A DNA stretch of 54,725 bases, from contig NJBM01000029.1 in the NCBI GenBank assembly GCA_005223045.1, positions 1 through 54,725 on the forward strand, written 5' to 3'. This DNA comes from Planctomycetes bacterium B3_Pla. GTDB lineage: Bacteria; Planctomycetota; Phycisphaerae; Sedimentisphaerales; Anaerobacaceae. The notes below the pieces were generated by a model, which had not been told where the DNA came from, made no database searches, and saw only the letters and a program-made list of their open reading frames with translations. A program made the translations under genes and the position numbers. Positions 16,020 through 24,361 of this stretch are shown in pieces (positions within the stretch are counted from its first letter, which is position 1; each line of letters opens with the position of its first letter).

Positions 16020-17588
16020 ATGTTCTATGCTCTCACCGGGCTGTTAAACGCCGTTTCGAGTACAGTCCTGGGAATCTTCGTTTATGCAAAAAATCCCAAG
16101 CGAGCCGTTAACAAAACCTTCGGGCTGTTTTGTGTCTTCATAGCAGTTTGGAGCTATTGCTATTTTTTTTGGTTGACGGCCGATGATGCGAAAAACGCTC
16201 TGCTTTGGAGTCGGCTTTTGATGGCTGGGGCTATTTTTGTTCCAATAAGTTATCTACACTTTGTCCTTGTTCTCACCGAGCAAGTAAAGAAGAAGCGGGC
16301 AAGGACAATTCTATTTGTTGGATACTTGGTCTTTTCGTTATTCTTTCTTTCCAATTTCACCGCCTGGTTCGTTGCAGATGTTCAGCCGAGAATGGGCTTT
16401 GATTTCTGGCCCTCTGCTGGCCCTTTATATGCGCCTTTTCTTCTGATTTGGCTTTCTTGTGCTGTTTATTCCGTTGTCTTGCTGGCCAGAGGTTATAAGA
16501 AAGCAGCAGGAGTTAAGAAATCTCAATTAAGCTACGTCCTTTTAGGGACCATCGTTGGCTATTTAGGAGGAGCGACAAATTACTTTCTATGGTACGACGT
16601 CCCTGTTCCTCCAATTGGTAACTGGGCAATTACCCTTTATGTGTTTCTTGTCGCTTATAGCATCCTTAAACATCGTCTTTTTGATATACGTGCTATTGCT
16701 GCGGAGTTGTTCACTTTTGCAATTTGGGCCTCGTTGTTGGTAAGGATTCTGCTATCGGAAACTCTGCGAGAACTCGTCAGCAATGTCGGCCTATTCACAA
16801 TAGTATTTGTCCTCGGCATCTTACTGATCCGCAGTGTATGGAAAGAAGTTCAGCAGCGGGAGAAGTTACAGGTGCTAACAAAACAGCTGCAAAGATTGAG
16901 TGAGGTTAAAACCCAATTCATCTTAGCCACACAGCATCACATTAAGGGTCCTTTGACCAGAATGAGATGGTATTTGGACTGGATTTTTGAGGGTACTTAT
17001 GGAAAGGTTCCTCGGAAACTCAAGGGCATTCTTTCACAGTTTGAAAGCTCAACTCGCAGCCTAATAAAAGTAGTAGACGGATTGTTGGATATTTCTCAGT
17101 TTCAATTGGGCAAGGAAGCAGTTACGCTTCATCCTGATATTGAGATAGAGCCTATTTTGAAAGAAATAATACAGGAGCATCAGCCCGAGGCTAGAGCCAA
17201 GGGTCTTTATCTGCGACTTGAGAAATCAGCGAAAATACCGACGGTCAAAGCAGATCCTGAAAAACTGAAAGTAGCTCTATTCAATCTGGTTGATAATGCG
17301 GTCAAATACACCAATGAAGGTGGGGTGACTATTAAGGCTACACGAGCGGATTTCAAAATTCAGGTCACAATTGAGGATACAGGAGCCGGTATCCCAAAAG
17401 AAGAACACAAAACTCTCTTTACCAGAATTTTCGAACAAGGCAGAGAAGGAAAGAAAATTCACGGCAGAGGCAGAGGTATAGGACTCTATATCACCAGCCA
17501 GATCATCAAGGCTCATAAAGGCAGAGTCTGGGCAGAATCTGAAGGAAAGGGCAAGGGTTCTACTTTCTACATCGAGTTGCCGGTTTGA
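16020..17588 (+). CDS. Membrane sensor histidine kinase (7TM sensor, HisKA, HATPase)
   Basis: A 522-residue hybrid of a membrane sensor and kinase core. The N-terminal ~235 residues contain about seven hydrophobic segments (7TM-type sensor), ending in SILKHRLFDIRAIA, a typical junction. A further hydrophobic pair leads to the HisKA dimerisation helix with H306 in QHHIKGPL as phosphoacceptor. The ATPase domain shows the N box NLVDNAVKYT (about 422-431), G1 DTGAGIP (about 452) and G2 GRGRGIGLYI. The ATG at 16020 is chosen because GGAG precedes it; a GTG at 16002 is possible. No full response regulator is in the window. The kinase core resembles those I know from Patescibacteria more than typical planctomycete ones. 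Confidence 0.85.
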   Translation: MFYALTGLLNAVSSTVLGIFVYAKNPKRAVNKTFGLFCVFIAVWSYCYFFWLTADDAKNALLWSRLLMAGAIFVPISYLHFVLVLTEQVKKKRARTILFVGYLVFSLFFLSNFTAWFVADVQPRMGFDFWPSAGPLYAPFLLIWLSCAVYSVVLLARGYKKAAGVKKSQLSYVLLGTIVGYLGGATNYFLWYDVPVPPIGNWAITLYVFLVAYSILKHRLFDIRAIAAELFTFAIWASLLVRILLSETLRELVSNVGLFTIVFVLGILLIRSVWKEVQQREKLQVLTKQLQRLSEVKTQFILATQHHIKGPLTRMRWYLDWIFEGTYGKVPRKLKGILSQFESSTRSLIKVVDGLLDISQFQLGKEAVTLHPDIEIEPILKEIIQEHQPEARAKGLYLRLEKSAKIPTVKADPEKLKVALFNLVDNAVKYTNEGGVTIKATRADFKIQVTIEDTGAGIPKEEHKTLFTRIFEQGREGKKIHGRGRGIGLYITSQIIKAHKGRVWAESEGKGKGSTFYIELPV

Positions 17589-17960
17589 TTGAGACCGCAT
17601 GTGTCTGATTGTCTTTTCGCTTAGTCGCACGCTTGCTTTGAGGTAAGCCAAAGGCGGAAACAAAAAGGGGAATACTTGCCTTTTAGGGCAAGAAAGGCGG
17701 TCAAGAACAAAAATTGCGTAGTCACTGATAATCGTAATTGAAAAATGGGGTATTGTTGGTATAATTAGGCTTACGGGGCTTATGACCAGGAGTGGAGTCC
17801 CAGACCAGCCCTGTAGATTTACAGTATTCAATGTCATGGATGGCCTGTCTAAAAAAGATTCATCGCTTTCTGTTTGAAGCAGCTTTGAGATATTTCTACC
17901 AGCGGAAGCATGATAAATCAAAAACACCGTTATCCGTAACGGCAGGAAAGGAGATCTTCG
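17589..17960. other. 370-bp intergenic region with promoter and long leader
   Basis: Holds a hairpin CTTGCC/GGCAAG at about 17675, a strong promoter at 17738-17765 and an untranslated leader of about 190 bases before the secreted-protein gene. A small hairpin CCGTTA/TAACGG (17927-17942) lies four bases before its ribosome site and could influence translation. Confidence 0.5.
17738..17765 (+). promoter_or_regulatory. Promoter TTGAAA-N16-TATAAT for the beta-helix gene
   Basis: The -35 is 17738-17743 and the perfect -10 is 17760-17765, predicting a start near 17772. Confidence 0.6.
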
Positions 17961-20705
17961 ATGAGTAAAAAGGGTGATTCAATAAAGCTGCTTGCTGGGA
18001 TCTTGTCAATTCTGTTACTTTGGAATACAACCGGCGAAGCGGCAACAATCTACGTGCCGGACGATTATGCAACAATTCAGCAAGCTGTGAACGCAGCAAA
18101 TCCGGGAGATCAGATTATCGTCAGGGATGGGACCTACGCTGAGAATGTGGATGTGAACAAAGATCATTTGACCATCAGGTCAGAAAATGGGGCTGAAGCA
18201 ACAATTGTTCAGGCGGCGAATTTTGGCGACCATGCCTTTGAGGTTACGGCGGATTATGTGAATATAAGTGGGTTTAAGGTGAAAGGAATAACGACTGAAT
18301 ATCTTATAGCTGGAATATATCTTAATAATACAAGTTATTGCAATATTTCTGATAACAATATATCAAGCAACTATGTTTTCTGGGGTGGTATCGTCCTAGA
18401 TAATTCGTCAAATACCGTAATCTGCAACAACAATGCATCGGATAACTTGGATGGGATTGACTTATATTCTTCGTCAAACAACATAATCCGCGACAACAAT
18501 ATAAGCACAAACAACGGGTATGGCATCTACTTGAATGGTTCGTCAAACAACAACATCGGCGATAACATAATTTTGAATAACGCGTATAGTATCTGCTTGC
18601 ATCTTTCATCGAATAGCAACATAGTTAGAAACAATAACCTAAGCACCAACACTGCCTACGGTATCTACTTGTGGGTGTCGTCGAGCAATAATACAATTAT
18701 CAACAACAACATATTAAACAGTTGTAATAGCGGCATCTGTTTGTATAATTCATCTAATAATAATATTTACCTCAATAACTTCATAAATAATAACTATAAC
18801 GTTTATTCCTACAGTTCGACAAACCTCTGGAATTCCCCGGACGAAATAGATTACACCTACGAAGGCGATACCTACACAAGCTACCTCGGCAACTACTGGG
18901 GTGATTACGCCGGAACAGATGCCCATGGAGATGGAATCGGCGATATTCCTTACAGCATAGACTCAGATCAAGACGAGCACCCATTGATGATGCCGTTTGA
19001 GAATTATGAAATTGGCGGGGAACCACCGGTTCCGACTCTTCCTATAGAAGCAGAATTGGCCACAGAGGTGATAGGTGTGTCTTATTTGGGTGATGGTTGG
19101 ACTTGGGGTGGCAAAGGATACGATTGTTGTTTGCAGCGATTTGGCAGCTCAGACGAAATAAGAACCTCCGGCTACTGTTATTATGACGGAAGAATAGATA
19201 GGTGCAATACGGATGAGGCAACAGGCCTTGACTGTTCAGGGCTTATATTTTGGGCATACAACAGAGCACATTGCGGTGACGAGAAGCTGACAGGTGAAGA
19301 TTTTGCAAATCTCCCATTACTCTATGAAGGGGCTCGTGGACAGCGTGATTACAACACAGAGCCAATAACAAAAGGAGAGTTAGAATCTGGGGATCTGCTT
19401 TTCTTTGACGGGCATGTGGCTATGTACATCGGACCATTTTCATATCAAGGAAAGGAATACAATACAATTCATGCGAGTGGCTTTACTGAGACAATCACAA
19501 CTGCCAGTTATGATCCTGATTCAGAAGAACTTGTCACGGTCAAGCCAACAGGCGAACCTCAATCTCTTGCAGTTAAAGGTTATGGAAGGGTGACTGAACC
19601 AAGGAAAGAAGGTGAAATACGAGTCGAATCTCCGGTTGATGTAAGGGTAACGGATCCTGACGGCTTAACGCTTACGAGGCAAATCCGTGAGGTTCCCGGA
19701 ATGGAATACCAAGTGCGTGACATAGATGAAGACGGGGAGTTGGACGATATTGTAATCATGGGTGAAATAAAAATAGGAGACTACTCAATAGAAGTGATCC
19801 CAGAGGTCGATGCCTTGCCTACCGATACTTACACTCTCAAAGTTACGGCTAATGGCACAACCATTATCCTGGCAGAAAATGTCCCAATTAATGATGTTCC
19901 AGATGGTCCCTACCAAATCGAATCCTCCGGAACTGAAATTAACGCTGCTCCAATCGCCAATGCCGAAGTCGAGGTACAGGTTCAACCAACACCCCTAATC
20001 GAAGAGCCGGATGATAACTACATCATTGAGGCGAATACATCAAACGGAGCCAATATAACATTGGATGCCACAGCTTCTTATGATCCTGAAGGTGACCCTT
20101 TGGCTTATGAATGGTCTGGAGCCGTTACTGGGGTGGGAGTTACATTAGAGGCTTACCTCACACTTGATGAACATCAAATAGACTTGACCGTAGGTGATGG
20201 GAGCCTAACAGCTACTGACGTCTTAGATATCGCTATTCAAGATACGCTCCCACCAGAAGTTACAGCTGAATTTGTCCCGGTCGAAGTCGAAGAAAACGAA
20301 GGACTATTTGGGATAAATTTCAGTGCCAATGATATTTGTGACTCCAATCCAGATATTGTGGCAGTTATTCTGCTTCCGGAGCTAATTGATCCGCAGGTTG
20401 AATTTCAGGTGGGAGAAAAGGTCAAGCTTGAATACGATTTTCTTGAGAACGGAGTGCTGGTTAAGGGGCCATATCCGGAAGGCCTCTGGGAGGAAATCCA
20501 GGTTCTGGGAGGATTGACAGTCGAACAGGCCCAATACGTTTACATTGAGCCAGCGGAAAATATAGGGAACGCAGAAATATGGTATAAGGAAGGTGTACTT
20601 ATAATCGAGGGCTTCTACCCATTATTGGAGGTGAGTGCCATTGATGCTTCTGGAAATATTGGCAATGTCACTGCCGAGCCCGAACTTATGCCAGAAGGAG
20701 AATGA
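17961..20705 (+). CDS. Secreted beta-helix / NlpC-P60 / PKD multidomain protein
   Basis: A 914-residue exported protein. Residues 1-28 form a signal peptide. Residues about 30-340 form a right-handed parallel beta-helix of NosD/PbH1 type (TIYVPDDYATIQQAVNAA, then repeated SSNNNIxxNNI units). A linker leads to an NlpC/P60 cysteine peptidase-like domain with C425 in LDCSGL, H485 in DGHVAMYIG and H504 in IHASGF as a plausible triad. The remainder has Ig/PKD-like modules, including DATASYDPEGDPLAYEW. The combination suggests surface binding of a polysaccharide plus peptidoglycan hydrolysis or amide cleavage. AAAGGAGAT precedes the ATG. No C-terminal sorting signal was recognised. Confidence 0.8.
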   Translation: MSKKGDSIKLLAGILSILLLWNTTGEAATIYVPDDYATIQQAVNAANPGDQIIVRDGTYAENVDVNKDHLTIRSENGAEATIVQAANFGDHAFEVTADYVNISGFKVKGITTEYLIAGIYLNNTSYCNISDNNISSNYVFWGGIVLDNSSNTVICNNNASDNLDGIDLYSSSNNIIRDNNISTNNGYGIYLNGSSNNNIGDNIILNNAYSICLHLSSNSNIVRNNNLSTNTAYGIYLWVSSSNNTIINNNILNSCNSGICLYNSSNNNIYLNNFINNNYNVYSYSSTNLWNSPDEIDYTYEGDTYTSYLGNYWGDYAGTDAHGDGIGDIPYSIDSDQDEHPLMMPFENYEIGGEPPVPTLPIEAELATEVIGVSYLGDGWTWGGKGYDCCLQRFGSSDEIRTSGYCYYDGRIDRCNTDEATGLDCSGLIFWAYNRAHCGDEKLTGEDFANLPLLYEGARGQRDYNTEPITKGELESGDLLFFDGHVAMYIGPFSYQGKEYNTIHASGFTETITTASYDPDSEELVTVKPTGEPQSLAVKGYGRVTEPRKEGEIRVESPVDVRVTDPDGLTLTRQIREVPGMEYQVRDIDEDGELDDIVIMGEIKIGDYSIEVIPEVDALPTDTYTLKVTANGTTIILAENVPINDVPDGPYQIESSGTEINAAPIANAEVEVQVQPTPLIEEPDDNYIIEANTSNGANITLDATASYDPEGDPLAYEWSGAVTGVGVTLEAYLTLDEHQIDLTVGDGSLTATDVLDIAIQDTLPPEVTAEFVPVEVEENEGLFGINFSANDICDSNPDIVAVILLPELIDPQVEFQVGEKVKLEYDFLENGVLVKGPYPEGLWEEIQVLGGLTVEQAQYVYIEPAENIGNAEIWYKEGVLIIEGFYPLLEVSAIDASGNIGNVTAEPELMPEGE

Positions 20706-20909
20706 CAAGTAAAGTGGGGCGTTTCTGCAGAACATCTACTTGCAAAAGAGTGTGTTTGTTACCTTTTGGTCCCTGGACCTTCAGTGATTTTTGACGTGGA
20801 ACAAATCGATACTTGCACTTTTACCCTCAGCAAAACCGACCGAACTAAAATACAGATCAATGCGCCGAACCTGTCCGATGGCTGATTCTGGGCTGTTTAA
20901 GTGGTCTGT

Positions 20910-21656
20910 TTACTCCAAAAACCTAAAAGTAGAAAGCATCTGGTTAAAAACTTCCTCCTCAATAAAATAGCAGCAAGGATCACATTCTATACTGGCATAA
21001 CCTACTAAATCTAAATTATAAATTTTAGATCCCTTAGAAATGTAAATTTGCCTTATACAAATGTCACAACAACCTCCAAGGCCCTGGGCTCCTTTAATTC
21101 CAGCAATATAAATTCCCTCTCTTTCTTTAGGGGTTGTTACTATATAATCAAAAGTGCTACAATCTGGGTATCTCAATAGAAAATTTCTTCCGAAATCAAG
21201 CCAATCCTCAAGAAATAAATTATTAGAATTATTATAGAGCCTAACATAGATTATCTCTCTTGCAATATCAGAAGAAATAAAGCTTATCTCATTTAAAAGT
21301 CTAAGTGCTTCTTTTTCGGTAGCAAGCTGGTCAAGGCAAAAAAAGCCGCTATCAGAAGGACCATAAGATGGGAAAAATCCTTCTTCGACTACAAAATCTT
21401 CTGGATATTTAATTTCAAATCCATACTCTTCATTCCTATAAGTCTTCCAATTGCCGGTTTTATCTTCTGGTATCGCTTCTTCTGGTGATACTTCTTGAGG
21501 ATCTCTTGATTCTGGTATTTTGGCTTCTGACAATTCTTCCTTTTTTGGCACTTCCAAGAACTGCCACACGACAATCCCTCCAACGAAAAGAACGCAGACA
21601 ATGATGATTGTTATTGCGGTTAGCGGAGAAATGGCCCTACTTAGAAATTTGAGCAT
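20910..21656 (-). CDS. Membrane-anchored exported protein of unknown function
   Basis: A 248-residue protein with one N-terminal transmembrane segment (about 13-34), a Pro/Glu-rich linker, and an extracytoplasmic domain beginning NWKTYRNEEYGFEIKYPEDF. That opening, in which a sentence-like Y-x-N-x-x-Y-G-F-x-x-x-Y-P leads into a compact beta domain, is common in exported proteins of Patescibacteria and related lineages; I know no biochemical role. Seven cysteines cluster in the C-terminal third (GGCCDICIRQ, ECDPCC), suggesting disulfides or metal binding. It is convergent with the beta-helix gene and separated from it by about 200 bp. It is visibly AT-rich compared with the right end of the window. 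Confidence 0.65.
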   Translation of the reverse strand: MLKFLSRAISPLTAITIIIVCVLFVGGIVVWQFLEVPKKEELSEAKIPESRDPQEVSPEEAIPEDKTGNWKTYRNEEYGFEIKYPEDFVVEEGFFPSYGPSDSGFFCLDQLATEKEALRLLNEISFISSDIAREIIYVRLYNNSNNLFLEDWLDFGRNFLLRYPDCSTFDYIVTTPKEREGIYIAGIKGAQGLGGCCDICIRQIYISKGSKIYNLDLVGYASIECDPCCYFIEEEVFNQMLSTFRFLE

Positions 21657-21816
21657 ATTTTCGGTGGTCGTTTAATAGTCAATTATCGACCTTTAGCCTA
21701 TTCTACCACGGTAAGAGCGGGACAGACAACTCTTTGCAATTGTCAGCGGTTCGATGACCCGCAGTGGGCAAGTCCTCCCTAGTCTGCAGGGCGTTTGCAG
21801 ACTCGTCGTCTGCACT

Positions 21817-21845
21817 TTGACTTAATCGCAATTCTATGCTACACT
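21817..21845 (+). promoter_or_regulatory. Promoter TTGACT-N17-TACACT of a candidate small RNA
   Basis: The -35 is 21817-21822 and the -10 is 21840-21845, predicting initiation near 21852. No coding region follows before a strong terminator. Confidence 0.55.
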
Positions 21846-21851
21846 GTGTCG

Positions 21852-21918
21852 CAGTCGTGGGGTACAGTAATCGTAGGCCATAAGTCCTTATCAACACCCT
21901 AAACAGGTGTTTTTTTTA
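21852..21918 (+). ncRNA. Candidate ~67-nt small RNA or attenuated leader
   Basis: Bounded by a good sigma70-type promoter and an intrinsic terminator (AACACC-ctaaac-aGGTGTT followed by eight or nine T at 21893-21918). The transcript would have no open frame of note. Two readings are possible: a free-standing small RNA, or a leader whose conditional terminator controls the XRE regulator gene 118 bp downstream. No Rfam family was recognised. Confidence 0.45.
21893..21918 (+). terminator. Strong intrinsic terminator
   Basis: AACACC pairs with GGTGTT around a short loop and runs straight into a long T-tract. Confidence 0.75.
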
Positions 21919-21986
21919 TTCCCACGTTTTCTTCAGGGTTGTTCTTGATTTGCCTCAGAAGGCAAATTCTCCCTTCTTATTCTAAT

Positions 21987-22038
21987 CATGACTCTTTAAT
22001 ACTATGGAAGGTGCATATGTCACTATCTTAGAGTCATG
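21987..22038. promoter_or_regulatory. Inverted repeat operator overlapping the XRE start codon
   Basis: CATGACTCT (21987-21995) and AGAGTCATG (22030-22038) are perfect inverted copies 43 bp apart, about four helical turns. The right half contains the start codon of the XRE gene, so autorepression is plausible. A further hairpin TTTGCCT/AGGCAAA lies at 21949-21966. Confidence 0.5.
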
Positions 22039-22329
22039 AAAAAGGTCAAGCAAAAAATGATACCGAATTCTCTTCGAAAATGTCGTCGGGCCAGAGGACT
22101 TACACAGAAAGAGGTGGCTCACATATTAGGCCTAAATACTACAGGTCTGATTTCCCGTTGGGAAAATGGTGTTTGTTTTCCGAATCCGCTGACAATCATT
22201 AAATTGGCCATCCTCTACCGCACGATGGCTGACGGACTGTTTATTGACCTGCGCAGATCGTTGAAAGATGAAATCCATAAAGCGGAGAAAAAGCTTCTAC
22301 GAAAGAAAGCGAATTATCAAAATGACTAA
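22036..22329 (+). CDS. XRE-family helix-turn-helix regulator
   Basis: A 97-residue protein with a Cro/CI-type HTH: IPNSLRKCRRARGLTQKEVAHILGLNTTGLISRWENGVCFPNPLTIIKLA, with the recognition helix near residues 33-45. The remainder is a short charged tail. It opens a four-gene run (regulator, putative initiator, two RuvC-like proteins). A perfect inverted repeat overlaps its start codon, which suggests that it represses itself and the genes behind it, as in phage and plasmid control regions. Confidence 0.78.
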   Translation: MKKVKQKMIPNSLRKCRRARGLTQKEVAHILGLNTTGLISRWENGVCFPNPLTIIKLAILYRTMADGLFIDLRRSLKDEIHKAEKKLLRKKANYQND

Positions 22330-22355
22330 TAAAACTAAGAGCAAATCACCCCAAT

Positions 22356-23114
22356 ATGAGCACTCAAAAGCAGTGGTGGGCACCAGTCCGGACAGGTTTG
22401 GTTATGGACCTGGACGCAAAACATTATCAGAAAATGAGAAATGCCGTTTGGCTCTTCCTGTATCTGCTCCTCAATGCCAACAGAAGAAACGGTTCACTAG
22501 TAAGGAAATTGCAGACCATCAGCTCCGATATGGGAATAACCAGAGATACTGCTTTGAGATGGCTCAGTGTTCTCAGAAAACAAGGTTATATTGTCACTCA
22601 GAACACAGGCAGGTGCCTGCACATCCAGATAACAAAATGGAAAGGCCTGGCGGATGTTGGAAAATTGCCCAAACAGAAGCGGCAGATATCCAATCTCCGA
22701 AGTGGTAAGAATCCAACTTCTCAGGAAGACTCTCAAAGTCAAAATCCCGTTCAATTTGGCCATAAAACGTCTGCTTTACCGGGCGCTAACGATATAACGA
22801 TAAATAAAGATATATTAAAGAACGATATCGATATGAAAACCAATGTAGCTTCGAACTCTAATTCTTATAAGCAGTTCAAGCCAAAAAACAAACAGCAGCT
22901 ATTAGCCGTTGATCTTGCCAGAGCCCTAAATGATTATCAGGGTCTTGCGCTGTATCTTTCTTACTGCAAGAAATATCCTGAATCGCTTCTAAGACGGGTC
23001 CTTGGCGAGGTGAAGGAGGTACCGTCCAAGAATATAAAGAAGAGTCGAGCTGCTCTATTTAATTATTTAGTCCAAGTATATGCCCAAAAAGATTCTCAAA
23101 ATCCTGGCGGTTAA
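22356..23114 (+). CDS. HTH replication-initiator-like protein
   Basis: A 252-residue protein. Residues about 15-95 read as a winged helix (FLYLLLNANRRNG, TISSDMGITRDTALRWLSVLRKQGYIV), the layout of DnaD-like or RepA_N-like initiators and of phage O-type proteins. A polar linker (QEDSQSQNPVQFGHKTS) joins a C-terminal helical region (LAVDLARALNDYQGLALYLSYCKKYP, ... RAALFNYLVQVY), similar to the C-terminal part of plasmid or phage initiation proteins. It overlaps the next gene by 35 bp, so the two are co-translated. A role in initiating element replication is inferred from architecture and neighbours. Confidence 0.6.
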   Translation: MSTQKQWWAPVRTGLVMDLDAKHYQKMRNAVWLFLYLLLNANRRNGSLVRKLQTISSDMGITRDTALRWLSVLRKQGYIVTQNTGRCLHIQITKWKGLADVGKLPKQKRQISNLRSGKNPTSQEDSQSQNPVQFGHKTSALPGANDITINKDILKNDIDMKTNVASNSNSYKQFKPKNKQQLLAVDLARALNDYQGLALYLSYCKKYPESLLRRVLGEVKEVPSKNIKKSRAALFNYLVQVYAQKDSQNPGG

Positions 23115-23574
23115 CCCAGGTTCAAAATATATAGGAATAGCGGTCTTTGAAGGTCCGGAGCTTGAGGATTGGAGAGTGAAGGTCATTAAAGACAAGTGGT
23201 CAAAAGAAAAACTGCAACAGGTCAAGACGCTGGTGCGCAGTTATATCGAGCGATATGAACCAGGCGCCCTGGCGATAAAGCGTCTTCATCGTTCGCGCAG
23301 CTCTGCGAACTTGAATCAATTGATCGGCACAATAAAACAACTTTCAAAGAGGAAGGGTCTTAAGATCTGTGAGTATTCGATAAAGGACCTTGAGACTTTC
23401 TTCTATCCCGAAGGAAAGACAAACAAGAGGAAGTTGGCGGAAGTTATAAGTTCCAAGTATCCCGCCTTGTCACACGAATTCAAGAAGGAACGAACCAACA
23501 AGAATAGCTATTACATTAGAATGTTTGAGGCAGTGGCTATTGGGGCAGTCTGTTCTCATGAATTAGATAAGTAA
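23080..23574 (+). CDS. RuvC-like protein with lost catalytic residues
   Basis: A 164-residue RNase-H-fold protein clearly related to the next gene and to RuvC: KILAVNPGSKYIGIAVFEG, ALAIKRLHRSRSS, and a final MFEAVAIGAV. At the three positions expected to hold metal-binding acids it has N12 (for Asp), K67 (for Glu) and Glu in MFEAVA (for Asp). It should therefore not cut Holliday junctions but may still bind them or dimerise. The frame is intact and overlaps the upstream gene by 35 bp, so it is under translation rather than decayed. It may form a heterodimer with the intact paralogue 48 bp downstream. Confidence 0.72.
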   Translation: MPKKILKILAVNPGSKYIGIAVFEGPELEDWRVKVIKDKWSKEKLQQVKTLVRSYIERYEPGALAIKRLHRSRSSANLNQLIGTIKQLSKRKGLKICEYSIKDLETFFYPEGKTNKRKLAEVISSKYPALSHEFKKERTNKNSYYIRMFEAVAIGAVCSHELDK

Positions 23575-23622
23575 TAACCTGAGGTAGAAGAAGCGTCAGC
23601 CGCCGAATCGGCCTCAAACAAC

Positions 23623-24120
23623 ATGTCACAAAATCAGTCAAGGATTCTGGCCATCGATCCCGGCACAAGATTAATGGGTGTTGCCATTTTGGACGACGGG
23701 CAGCTTATATACCATGGGGTTAAGATAATCAAAAAGGGTGAGTGTCCAAACGACAATCTTCAATATGCAAGGAGAATTATTCTCAAGTTGATCCACGACT
23801 TCAAGCCTCATGTTTTGGTTGTCGAAAAGGCCTTCTTTGCCAATAACCGGAATGCCTCCCTGTTGAATGTGCTTGTTGATGAGATAAAGGCTATTGCCAT
23901 AAGAAAGCGGCTCAGGCTGGTGGCCTATTCACCCTGCACGATGAAGAAGTTCATCTGCGGCAACGGCGGGGCAAGTAAGGCCGATGTAAGCAAAGTTGTT
24001 GTCTCGAGGTATCCTGAGCTTAAGATCTACCTTACACAGGATACGGCCTACAAAGAGCGATTTCACCAGAATATGTTTGATGCGGTGGCGCTGGGGATGA
24101 TGGCAGGGAGACGTGAATAA
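23623..24120 (+). CDS. RuvC-like Holliday junction resolvase
   Basis: A 165-residue RuvC-family protein with the core acids in place: D12 in ILAIDPGTRLMGVAI, E68 in VLVVEKAFFANNR and D153 in MFDAVALG. The length matches bacterial RuvC (about 160-175), but the body is divergent and it sits away from ruvA and ruvB, so it is more likely an element-encoded resolvase acting on replication or recombination intermediates. It follows a degenerate paralogue by 48 bp. Alignment of the two by eye gives shared glycines and the RYPxL/KYPxL segment, supporting tandem duplication. Confidence 0.75.
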   Translation: MSQNQSRILAIDPGTRLMGVAILDDGQLIYHGVKIIKKGECPNDNLQYARRIILKLIHDFKPHVLVVEKAFFANNRNASLLNVLVDEIKAIAIRKRLRLVAYSPCTMKKFICGNGGASKADVSKVVVSRYPELKIYLTQDTAYKERFHQNMFDAVALGMMAGRRE

Positions 24121-24306
24121 GCCACGGTTCTATTCCGCCTGACCGACCCGCCTCCAGCCCGGTGGTATTGAAGTTCGTGATGTCAACCATCCGTTGTCGC
24201 TCATGCTATGTGCCTCCCTCAGATTCCAGCCAAGAAACGCAGGCAGCGTCGATCGGTTTAAGCATTCAAAGTTGTTCCTCAATAGCTTTCTGAGTTAGGA
24301 AGAAGG

Positions 24307-24334
24307 TTGACCTGTTGACCTGGTTGGTTACAAT
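24307..24334 (+). promoter_or_regulatory. Promoter TTGACC-N16-TACAAT of the ssp operon
   Basis: The -35 is 24307-24312 and the -10 is 24329-24334, predicting initiation near 24341, about 21 bases before the sspB start codon. No other good promoter is seen in the run of six tightly spaced genes. Confidence 0.55.
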
Positions 24335-24361
24335 CGTGATTATCTGCGCAGGATATAGTGG

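Noticed and set aside
17277..17927. 216-residue minus-strand frame
   Set aside because: Antisense to the histidine kinase ATPase domain, with clear conserved motifs on the plus strand.
21740..21765. tRNA T-arm-like GGTTCGATGACC
   Set aside because: Stem does not close and no acceptor or anticodon arms are found around it.
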